Shown here one piece after another: positions 1-5,506 of a stretch of 6,501 nucleotides of DNA (position 1 is the stretch's first letter; each line of letters starts with the position of its first letter). Where the stretch lies: contig CANHEC010000140.1 of assembly GCA_947459455.1 (NCBI GenBank), forward strand, positions 1-6,501. The letters are read 5' to 3'. A program made the position numbers and the translations under genes. The notes beneath the pieces were generated by a model, which worked only from the letters and a program-made list of their open reading frames with translations, did no database searches and was not told the origin of the DNA. Source of the stretch: Chitinophagaceae bacterium (GTDB lineage Bacteria; Bacteroidota; Bacteroidia; Chitinophagales; Chitinophagaceae).

Positions 1-460
1 AAATCGTCGACCAAAATGAATTTGCAAACAAGCCAAATCTGCACGCTATAATGGCGCTACCGATTGCCATTAGGATTAGCGCAATACCAGTCGATAGCTC
101 AAACTTCATACGAAATAGCATATTGCGTAGGTACCTGTGACCGACAGGCTCATGCTCATAGGTGATGCACAGAAATTTTGCCCAATCGCTTTCGAAAAAC
201 GGAAACTTGTCTTTAAGGGATTTGTCAATTACGTGCACTTCGAATCTTCCGCCGATGTTATCAACAATCATCCCTGCAGCGACACCAAGTAGGGTGAATG
301 TGGTTATCAAAACCGTCTGGTTATTGATTAGATAAAGTTTGAGCGGAGGCAGTGTGTCAAGTAGTAAGAACAAGAATGGCGTTACCGCTAACATGCCGGG
401 TATCAAAATTTGAATAACGGCCTTGTCAAGTGAGAGATTCAGAGAAGTGATTTTTTCCAT
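1..460 (-). CDS. Unrecognised membrane protein, 5' part only (runs off left edge)
   Basis: An open minus-strand frame runs from an ATG at 460-458 to the window edge without a stop (153 codons plus one base). I do not recognise the family. Three hydrophobic segments are visible: about residues 14-34 (starting AVIQILIPGMLAV), 48-66 (TVLITTFTLLGVAAGMIVD) and 123-145 (STGIALILMAIGSAIIACRF). A polar stretch of about 55 residues lies between the second and third. It includes the conserved-looking motifs EPVGHRYLR (104-112) and RMKFEL (117-122). The layout suggests an inner-membrane protein with a cytoplasmic or periplasmic loop; its role is unknown. No Shine-Dalgarno precedes the ATG, only an A-rich leader (AATAAAACACACC). 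Leucine and isoleucine codons are mixed (CTT, CTA, TTG, ATA), and GC is well below that of the genes to the right, which suggests transferred or accessory DNA. Support is the long open frame, the coherent hydrophobic pattern and the sensible start. Confidence 0.72.
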   Translation of the reverse strand, partial: MEKITSLNLSLDKAVIQILIPGMLAVTPFLFLLLDTLPPLKLYLINNQTVLITTFTLLGVAAGMIVDNIGGRFEVHVIDKSLKDKFPFFESDWAKFLCITYEHEPVGHRYLRNMLFRMKFELSTGIALILMAIGSAIIACRFGLFANSFWSTI

Positions 461-490
461 GGTGTGTTTTATTTCGTTAAGTAGATTTAT

Positions 491-635
491 TTATTGTATC
501 CAGTCACTTGCAAAACTCTTAGCTCGTATAGCTTCACGTAAGGAAGCTCTGAAACAGTCTATGCTTATGGCGTAAAGTTGCTTCTCCTTTTCTTTTTATT
601 TCCTGACCATTTTTCACACCCTGTAGGATTTTACA
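491..635 (-). pseudogene. Possible decayed fragment of a sigma-70 (region 2) gene
   Basis: Reading the minus strand from 635, one frame gives KILQGVKNGQEIKRKGEA followed by TLRHKHRLFQSFLT and a stop at 536-534. Skipping one base after FL continues in the next frame as REAIRAKSFASDWIQ until a stop at 493-491. The joined text resembles the N-terminal pattern of Bacteroidota ECF-like sigma factors, in which a GI(K/R)xG motif is followed by basic residues, E..L...H..FI, then a short helix ending near a K-H-S-L-x-x-D-like segment. No start codon lies in frame (a TGA is just upstream), and the frame is broken once, so this would be a remnant. The resemblance is judged from memory of the family. The fragment is short and chance is a real alternative. 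Confidence 0.28.
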
Positions 636-818
636 GGCACATCAATAAGCTAAACGGCGAATAATCTTGATTGTCAACTAATTCTTGGCTCAATGATTCT
701 CTTAGCAGGAATTAATCCACAGTAAACTGTGTACTCTATAGTATGTAACCGCTATTTCATCAATTGCACCATCGATTTCATGAAGTGCTACTTTCGTGCA
801 TCACTATTGTTCACTTGC
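636..818. other. AT-rich intergenic region upstream of the pullulanase gene
   Basis: No convincing gene is seen here. A plus-strand frame open from an ATG at 729 runs into the pullulanase gene, but its first 30 codons are AT-rich and encode no sensible leader, so they are treated as untranslated. A small dyad, CACAGT-aa-ACTGTG, lies at 718-731. A weak match to the Bacteroidota -7 element (TACTTTCG against TAnnTTTG) lies at 789-796, with only an ATTG at 763-766 as a poor -33 partner. Either could serve the downstream gene, but both are at the level expected by chance. The same low GC as the left-hand gene continues up to about 818, where composition changes sharply. Confidence 0.4.
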
Positions 819-2822
819 ATGAACACCTCTTCTTTGCTTCGCTGGCTGCGCAAATGGGCCAGCTGTATACTGCTGCTGCCGGGTGCCGGGGCTGCCCTGG
901 CACAAGTGCCCGATTTTGGTACTTACCCCGTGTACGAAGGCTCCGATCTGGGCCTGACCTACAACAGCCGCCAATCGGTGTTTCGCATTTGGAGCCCGGT
1001 GGCCGAAGCGGCGGAGCTGCTGCTGTACAAGCACGATAGCGAGGGCCTGCCTTTTAGAACCGTGCCAATGATACGCGATGAACAAGGCACCTGGGTGGCC
1101 AATATGCCCGGCAATTGGGTCGGCACCTACTATTGCTTTCGGGTGCGCATAGGGCAGCAGTGGCGGCAGCCCGTGCCCGACCCCTATGCCAAAGCAGTGG
1201 GCACCAATGGCCGCCGTGCACAGGTGGTAGACCTGCGCCGCACCGACCCCGAGGGTTGGGCGCAAGATGCTTCGCCTGCCTTTGGACAAAACAAGGCCAC
1301 TGATGCTATCCTGTACGAGCTGCACATTCGGGATGCCAGCATAGATGGCGCCAGCGGCATTAAACACAAGGGTAAATACCTGGGCCTGGCCGAGTGGGGC
1401 ACCCGCAGCCCCGAGGGGCTGAGTACCGGCCTGCAGCACATAGCCGAGCTGGGCGTGACCCACGTGCACCTGCTGCCGTTTTTCGACTATAACTCGGTAG
1501 ACGAAGCGGCGCCGGCCAAAGCGCAATACAACTGGGGCTACGACCCGCTGAACTACAATGTGCCCGAGGGCAGCTACAGCAGCAATCCCGCCGATGGGGC
1601 GGTGCGCATAAAAGAGCTGAAGCAAATGGTGCAGGCCTTTCACCAGCATGGCCTGCGGGTGGTGATGGATGTGGTGTACAACCACGTGGCCGATGCTGGC
1701 AGTTCCAACTTTGAGCAGCTGGTGCCTGGCTACTATTTTCGGCAGCGGCCCGATGGCAGCCTGAGCGATGCCACTGCCTGCGGCAACGAAACGGCCAGTG
1801 AGCGGCCCATGTTTCGAAAGTTTATGATTGAAAGCCTGCTGCATTGGGTGCAGGAATACCACATCGATGGTTTCCGCTTTGACCTGATGGGCGTGCACGA
1901 TATAGAAACGATGCGCCAGATAGCGCAGCGCCTGCGCCAGGTGAAGCCGGATATTGTGCTGTATGGCGAGGGCTGGACGGCCGGTGCTTCGCCCTTGCCC
2001 GACTCGCTGCGGGCCCTGAAGAAAAATGCGCACCTGCTGGACGGCATTGCGGTGTTTAGCGATGACCTGCGGGATGGACTAAAGGGCAGCGTGTTTGAGG
2101 AAAAGGACCGCGGATTTGTAAGTGGCAAAGCGGGTATGGAGCCCAGCATCCAGTTTGGGATAGTGGCTGGCGGGCAGCACCCGCAGCTGGCCTACGACAA
2201 AGTGAACTACAGCAAAGCGCCTTACACCTCGGCACCCGAGCAGGCGGTGGCCTATGCCGAGTGCCACGACAATCATACCCTGGCCGATAAGCTGAAACTA
2301 TCGGTACCGGGCGCTACGCCCGAGCAGCTGATGCGCATGCAGCAGCTGGCGCAGGGGCTGGTGCTCACGTCGCAGGGCATCCCATTTTTGCACGCCGGTA
2401 CCGAGCTGCTGCGCAGCAAGAAGGGCGTCGAAAATTCCTACAAATCGCCGGACAGCATCAACCGCATACACTGGAGCAGCAAAGCGGCCAGCATGGGCAC
2501 TGTGCAGTGGGTGCAGCAGCTGATAGCACTGCGCAAGGCGCATCCTGCTTTTCGCATAGCCGATGCCGGGGTGCTGGCCAAAGCGCTGCAGTTTGATGTA
2601 ATGGCGCCGCCGGGCACGGTGGCCTACATTGTAAATGGGGCCATGGTGGGCGATAGCTGGCGGCTGCTGATGGTGATAGCAAACAGTGGCAGCCAGGAGA
2701 TAAAGTACAACCTGCCGCCCGGCGACTGGCAAAAGGCGCTGTCGATGCAGGCTACCTCGGGGCCGGGTAAAGGCGCAGCCACCGTGGCAGCGCACGATTT
2801 GCTGGTGCTGTACCTGCAATAA
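819..2822 (+). CDS. pulA: Secreted type I pullulanase (GH13 family)
   Basis: The predicted enzyme has 667 residues and hydrolyses alpha-1,6 branch linkages in pullulan, glycogen or branched starch fragments. The YNWGYDP signature of type I pullulanases is at 237-243. The GH13 regions follow in order: DVVYNHV at 284-290, GFRFDLMGVHD at 351-361 (nucleophile D355), GEGW at 383-386 (acid/base E384) and ECHDNHT at 481-487 (D484). An N-terminal CBM48-like beta domain covers about 45-130 (SVFRIWSP start), and a C-terminal beta domain covers about 590-667. The start at 819 is preferred because it opens a typical signal peptide: basic RWLRK, a hydrophobic core, then ALA-Q near residue 28. The longer frame from 729 would add 30 unlikely residues. 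Cys16 lacks a lipobox, so the protein is probably a soluble periplasmic or exported enzyme. No SusC/SusD partner is near, and the next gene follows after 113 bases. The family call is firm; exact substrate preference is inferred. Confidence 0.94.
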   Translation: MNTSSLLRWLRKWASCILLLPGAGAALAQVPDFGTYPVYEGSDLGLTYNSRQSVFRIWSPVAEAAELLLYKHDSEGLPFRTVPMIRDEQGTWVANMPGNWVGTYYCFRVRIGQQWRQPVPDPYAKAVGTNGRRAQVVDLRRTDPEGWAQDASPAFGQNKATDAILYELHIRDASIDGASGIKHKGKYLGLAEWGTRSPEGLSTGLQHIAELGVTHVHLLPFFDYNSVDEAAPAKAQYNWGYDPLNYNVPEGSYSSNPADGAVRIKELKQMVQAFHQHGLRVVMDVVYNHVADAGSSNFEQLVPGYYFRQRPDGSLSDATACGNETASERPMFRKFMIESLLHWVQEYHIDGFRFDLMGVHDIETMRQIAQRLRQVKPDIVLYGEGWTAGASPLPDSLRALKKNAHLLDGIAVFSDDLRDGLKGSVFEEKDRGFVSGKAGMEPSIQFGIVAGGQHPQLAYDKVNYSKAPYTSAPEQAVAYAECHDNHTLADKLKLSVPGATPEQLMRMQQLAQGLVLTSQGIPFLHAGTELLRSKKGVENSYKSPDSINRIHWSSKAASMGTVQWVQQLIALRKAHPAFRIADAGVLAKALQFDVMAPPGTVAYIVNGAMVGDSWRLLMVIANSGSQEIKYNLPPGDWQKALSMQATSGPGKGAATVAAHDLLVLYLQ

Positions 2823-2825
2823 ACA

Positions 2826-2964
2826 TGGGCGGTCAGTTTTATCGCATGCATGTGTGATTGTGGCGGTGGCGCAGGCTGTCTATTCTTGCAGCCGGTGGTG
2901 CGCATGTACATAAAAGCACCGGCGCCTTTGTAACCATGTATAAGCTAACTGAACTGACCGCCCA
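2826..2964. repeat. Perfect 13-bp inverted repeat bracketing a start codon
   Basis: TGGGCGGTCAGTT at 2826-2838 is the exact reverse complement of AACTGACCGCCCA at 2952-2964. The left arm begins four bases after the pullulanase stop codon, and the right arm lies in codons 6-10 of the membrane protein gene. The ATG at 2936 therefore sits inside the 113-base loop. In RNA the arms could pair and bring the end of one gene next to the start of the other. They could also be two sites for a DNA-binding protein, or coincidence. No T-tract follows either arm, so this is not a normal terminator. Confidence 0.45.
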
Positions 2965-3646
2965 ACGTAAACAACACCTGCTGTTGTACGGCTTGCTACT
3001 GCTTTGGTGCAGCCTCACTGTATTGTATGGTGCCCAATTGGCGGCAGATGGCCTGTCCATCAGGCAATGGCAATGGGCCAACATCGCATGGCTGCTACTG
3101 CCTGTACCGCTGGTATGGCTACAGGCACAAGCGGGCCTGCCCGGCTGGCTGCAGGCGCCCCTGCGGCTAAGGCTGTGGTGGCCGCTACTTATCGGCATCG
3201 GCTTTGGCCTGCTGGATGTGTGGATAGTGGGCTTTGTGCTGCGGTCCGAGCCGTACACCAGTTTGCCGCCTTTTTTGCAGCCTTTTCCGTATTCCATTTT
3301 TCTGTACGGCAGCGGCGCCATCGAAATTGAACTGTTTTACCGCCTGGTACCGCTGACCATTTTTATGCTGCTGGGTGCACTGGCGGCCCGTGGCCGTTAT
3401 GCCAGCTGGTTTTTTTGGGCAGGGGCGGTGCTCATAGCGCTGCGGGAGCCGCTGGAGCAGTGGCCCGATGGCGCTACCTGGTTTGTGGCGTACGCATTCG
3501 TGAGTGGCTTCGGCATGAATTTTCTGCAAGCGATCTTTTTCCGCCGGGCGGGATTTTTAGCCAGCCTTACCCTGCGCATGGGGCACTACCTGTGCTGGCA
3601 TATCTTATTCGGCATTTGGGTGCAGTACGTGATGCTGGCTGCTTAG
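2936..3646 (+). CDS. Seven-helix membrane protein with a degenerate CPBP/CAAX-protease-like motif
   Basis: The 236-residue product is very hydrophobic and rich in Trp, Leu and Phe. Likely membrane segments are about 13-32, 47-64, 80-102, 128-150, 155-170, 180-200 and 207-233. The fourth contains GAIEIELFYRLVP (127-139). This resembles the EExxxR motif of CPBP (CAAX prenyl protease 2/bacteriocin-processing) proteins, but the first Glu is replaced by Ile, with an extra Glu one place earlier (E130, E132, R136). Further on, NFLQAIFFRR (195-204) and RMGHYLCWHILFG (214-226, with H217 and H222) could supply the histidine expected late in that fold. Whether it is an active protease is unknown. The ATG at 2936 is chosen over the in-frame ATG at 2858 because the extra 26 residues (MWRWRRLSIL...) look non-coding and the 2936 start leads directly into a basic N-terminus and the first helix. 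A run of seven T at 3410-3416 encodes part of the WFFW segment. It lies between two exported carbohydrate-active proteins. Confidence 0.8.
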   Translation: MYKLTELTAQRKQHLLLYGLLLLWCSLTVLYGAQLAADGLSIRQWQWANIAWLLLPVPLVWLQAQAGLPGWLQAPLRLRLWWPLLIGIGFGLLDVWIVGFVLRSEPYTSLPPFLQPFPYSIFLYGSGAIEIELFYRLVPLTIFMLLGALAARGRYASWFFWAGAVLIALREPLEQWPDGATWFVAYAFVSGFGMNFLQAIFFRRAGFLASLTLRMGHYLCWHILFGIWVQYVMLAA

Positions 3647-3738
3647 TGCTGGTAGCGTTTTGCTGCGTGGCCGCTGGCTGATAGGCTGTATATTCATGGC
3701 GAGTTTTGGAACCATTGAAAACCAACGTTGAAAACGCT

Positions 3739-4695
3739 ATGAAGCACCTACGATTGCTACGCCTGGCCGCCCTGATGGCCCTGGCCCTTTCTCCCTTTTG
3801 TTTGCAAGCCCAAATGACCCGCCACGCCGTAGAGGGCCGATGGGATATGATGATGAACGACGAAGGCGTGATGCGCCCATCGTGGCTCGAGATCATGCAC
3901 AGCGGCACGCACCGCCTGTTTGGCTATTTTGTTGGCTTTGGCGGCAGCGCCCGGCCGGTGTCGAAAATAGAGGTGAGCGGTAATCGCTTCAGCTTTACAG
4001 TGCCGCCGCAGTGGGAGCAGGAGGACAACGATTTTGTAATAGAAGGGACGCTGCAGGGCGACAGCCTGGTAGGTACCATGATAGGCGCCGATGGCAAACT
4101 GCGCCAGTGGACGGCGCACCGTGCCCCCACGTTGCGCCCGGCCGCACCTGTGCAATGGGGCAAGCCCATTGTGCTATTCAATGGCAAGGACCTGAAAGGC
4201 TGGCATGCTACCGGCGCCAACCAGTGGGAAGCGAAAAACGGACTGCTGGTGAATCCGCGGTCGGGTTCCAATCTGGTGACCGATGCAACTTTTACTGATT
4301 TCAAACTGCATATCGAGTTTCGGTACCCGGCCGGCAGCAACAGCGGTGTATACCTGCGTGGCCGCTACGAAGTGCAGGTAGAAGACAGCTATGGCAAAGA
4401 GCCGCAGAAAGATTTGCTGGGAGCGGTGTATGGCCTCATTAAACCCTCGGCCAACGTGGCCAAAAAGCCCGGCGAGTGGCAGACCTACGATATCACCCTC
4501 ACCGGCCGGTATGTGACGATTGTAGCCAATGGCAAAACCATTGTGTGCAACCAGGAAATACCCGGCATTACTGGTGGTGCCCTCGATAGCTACGAAGGCA
4601 AACCCGGCCCCATTATGCTGCAGGGTGATCATGGCGAGGTGGAGTATCGCAACATCACGCTGACACCTGCATTGTCCCGCTTGGTAACACGCTGA
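3739..4695 (+). CDS. Secreted DUF1080 (3-keto-disaccharide hydrolase-like) protein with an N-terminal beta domain
   Basis: The product has 318 residues. A signal peptide covers about 1-24 (MKHLRLLRLAALMALALSPF, then CLQA before Q25), pointing to the periplasm or beyond. Residues about 30-130 form a beta-rich domain beginning with VEGRWDMMMND and containing FGYFVGFGG, IEVSGNRFSF and IEGTLQGDSLVGTM, resembling a small barrel often placed before DUF1080. Residues about 142-310 match the DUF1080 fold (concanavalin-like jelly roll): LFNGKDLKGWH at 146-156, LHIEFRYPAGSNSGVYLRGR at 190-209, EVQVEDSYG at 211-219, EWQTYDITLTG at 246-256, and GDHGEVEYRNITL at 296-308. Some members act on 3-keto-glycosides; the substrate here is unknown. 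The ATG at 3739 is preferred over 3706 because it starts the signal peptide. The gene follows the membrane protein by 92 bases and is closed by a strong hairpin, so it is probably last in its transcription unit. Confidence 0.92.
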   Translation: MKHLRLLRLAALMALALSPFCLQAQMTRHAVEGRWDMMMNDEGVMRPSWLEIMHSGTHRLFGYFVGFGGSARPVSKIEVSGNRFSFTVPPQWEQEDNDFVIEGTLQGDSLVGTMIGADGKLRQWTAHRAPTLRPAAPVQWGKPIVLFNGKDLKGWHATGANQWEAKNGLLVNPRSGSNLVTDATFTDFKLHIEFRYPAGSNSGVYLRGRYEVQVEDSYGKEPQKDLLGAVYGLIKPSANVAKKPGEWQTYDITLTGRYVTIVANGKTIVCNQEIPGITGGALDSYEGKPGPIMLQGDHGEVEYRNITLTPALSRLVTR

Positions 4696-4719
4696 TCATT
4701 AAACGTGGCGATAGTCTTA

Positions 4720-4754
4720 GCAGCCGCCCCGGTATCGTCTGCCGGGGCGGCTGC
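4720..4754 (+). terminator. Perfect 13-bp GC-rich hairpin, probable terminator
   Basis: GCAGCCGCCCCGG (4720-4732) and CCGGGGCGGCTGC (4742-4754) are perfect reverse complements with a nine-base loop. The stem lies 25 bases after the DUF1080 stop codon and before the carboxylase genes, where a transcript end is expected. The tail is only ATTTGC, so the U-tract is weak on this strand and absent on the other. Termination is therefore likely but not certain; a 3'-end protecting stem is the alternative. Confidence 0.7.
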
Positions 4755-4929
4755 ATTTGCTGCATCCGGTAGGATGGAAAATTCCGCGAACGGTGTTTTG
4801 TTTACGTATCTTTTACACAATTGCTGACCAATATCATTGGGTACAGGAGGCTATTGCAGCAACTTGCTTGCTCATTGGTATACAAGATGCACCGATTGCA
4901 GCATCGTCCGGTTTTGTTTGGAAATATGT

Positions 4930-4983
4930 ATGAGCAGTGCGCTTGCGCTGCTGCTTTTTTCTCACTTGTAAATACATGGCAAC
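4930..4983 (+). promoter_or_regulatory. Terminator-like leader hairpin and leucine-rich mini-frame before the carrier protein gene
   Basis: AGCAG (4933-4937) pairs with CTGCT (4951-4955), and inside it GCG (4939-4941) pairs with CGC (4946-4948) around a CTTG tetraloop, with a small internal bulge. The T-run at 4955-4960 follows at once, as in an intrinsic terminator. Overlapping it exactly is a tiny frame from ATG 4930 to TAA 4971 encoding MSSALALLLFSHL, with five leucines in 13 residues. The carrier protein ATG is only 12 bases beyond that stop. A terminator so close before a gene suggests attenuation, but the mini-frame may be chance, it has no Shine-Dalgarno, and a coding role for it is unproven. 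Confidence 0.3.
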
Positions 4984-5475
4984 ATGGCTGATCAACCCAA
5001 GGCCTTCGCCCTGAAGGCAAATGAATTTTTGTTCCAGTTGGATGAAAGCGATCTCGATGCCACCGATATCGTGGAAAGATCGCCGGGTGTATACAGCGTT
5101 ATTCAAAACAATCAATCGGTGATGGTAACCGTGCTGCCCCACGGAACCGATGCAAAACTGCTGCGGGTGGAAGTGAACGGTGAGCCTTTTGACATCCAAC
5201 TGAAAGACAGCCTGGACCAACGATTGGATACGCTCGGGTTCAGCAAGTTATCGGGCAAAAAAGTGAACGCTGTAAAAGCGCCGATGCCGGGCCTGGTAAT
5301 AGACGTGGCGGTAAGTGAAGGCCAGGAGCTGAAAGAGGGCGAACGCCTGCTGATACTGGAGGCCATGAAAATGGAAAACAGCATCCTGATGCCAAATGAC
5401 GGACAGATAAAGCAGGTGCTGGTAAAGCCGGGTCAGGCAGTAGAAAAAGGACAGGTGTTGGTAGAATTGGCCTGA
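4984..5475 (+). CDS. Biotin carboxyl carrier protein of an acyl-CoA carboxylase
   Basis: The 163-residue cytoplasmic protein carries biotin, which shuttles CO2 from biotin carboxylase to a carboxyltransferase. The C-terminal biotinyl domain spans about 95-163, with APMPG at 99-103 and the attachment motif EAMKMEN at 126-132; biotin would be joined to K129. The second half-motif (GQIKQVLVKPGQAVEKGQ, 140-157) completes the swapped beta fold. Residues about 10-90 are beta-rich (VNGEPFDIQL at 64-73, then DQRLDTLG) and recall the linker/BT region of propionyl-CoA carboxylase alpha chains. Together with MKMEN rather than MKMMN, this points away from E. coli-type AccB. The ATG at 4984 is used because the frame fits; the ATG at 4976 is in another frame. 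The biotin carboxylase gene follows after 31 bases on the same strand, so the two are almost certainly co-transcribed. The acyl-CoA substrate cannot be settled from this window. Confidence 0.95.
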   Translation: MADQPKAFALKANEFLFQLDESDLDATDIVERSPGVYSVIQNNQSVMVTVLPHGTDAKLLRVEVNGEPFDIQLKDSLDQRLDTLGFSKLSGKKVNAVKAPMPGLVIDVAVSEGQELKEGERLLILEAMKMENSILMPNDGQIKQVLVKPGQAVEKGQVLVELA

Positions 5476-5506
5476 TCCTCATTCATCAATTTTCAACTTG
5501 AACGAT

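Noticed and set aside
620..637. Short inverted repeat CCTGTA-ggattt-TACAGG
   Set aside because: Six-base arms with short loops are expected several times by chance in a window this long, and it falls inside the putative sigma-factor remnant with no T-run or other context.
718..731. Dyad CACAGT-aa-ACTGTG as an operator for the pullulanase gene
   Set aside because: The arms are only six bases, no second copy is visible, and no regulator gene is in the window; kept only as a remark in the intergenic entry.
729..818. N-terminal extension of the pullulanase from the ATG at 729
   Set aside because: The 30 extra residues are cysteine- and phenylalanine-rich, lie in AT-rich DNA unlike the gene, and would bury a clear signal peptide that starts at 819.
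804..2819. Long minus-strand and alternate-frame open stretches across the pullulanase gene
   Set aside because: They are shadows of a GC-rich gene on the plus strand; their translations are low-complexity His/Ala/Gly-rich text without domain features.
2858..2935. Longer start of the membrane protein at 2858
   Set aside because: The added residues do not resemble a signal or helix, and the region overlaps the intergenic repeat; the 2936 start gives a natural basic N-terminus before helix 1.
3410..3416. Run of seven T as a programmed frameshift site
   Set aside because: The frame continues cleanly to a sensible end at 3646, and neither alternative frame gives a plausible product, so it is treated as ordinary coding sequence.
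3715..3735. Direct repeat TTGAAAAC (two copies) before the DUF1080 gene
   Set aside because: Eight-base repeats this close are expected by chance at about this frequency, and no promoter pattern accompanies them.
4807..4839. Bacteroidota -7-like boxes TATCTTTT and TATCATTG upstream of the carrier protein gene
   Set aside because: Each has one mismatch to TAnnTTTG and neither has a correctly spaced TTTG upstream, so a promoter cannot be placed with confidence.
4845..4991. Small frame after AGGAGG (TTG at 4854, or ATG at 4887) ending at 4991
   Set aside because: The AGGAGG lies only three bases from the TTG, the other starts lack any signal, the product is unrecognised, and it overlaps the carrier protein start.
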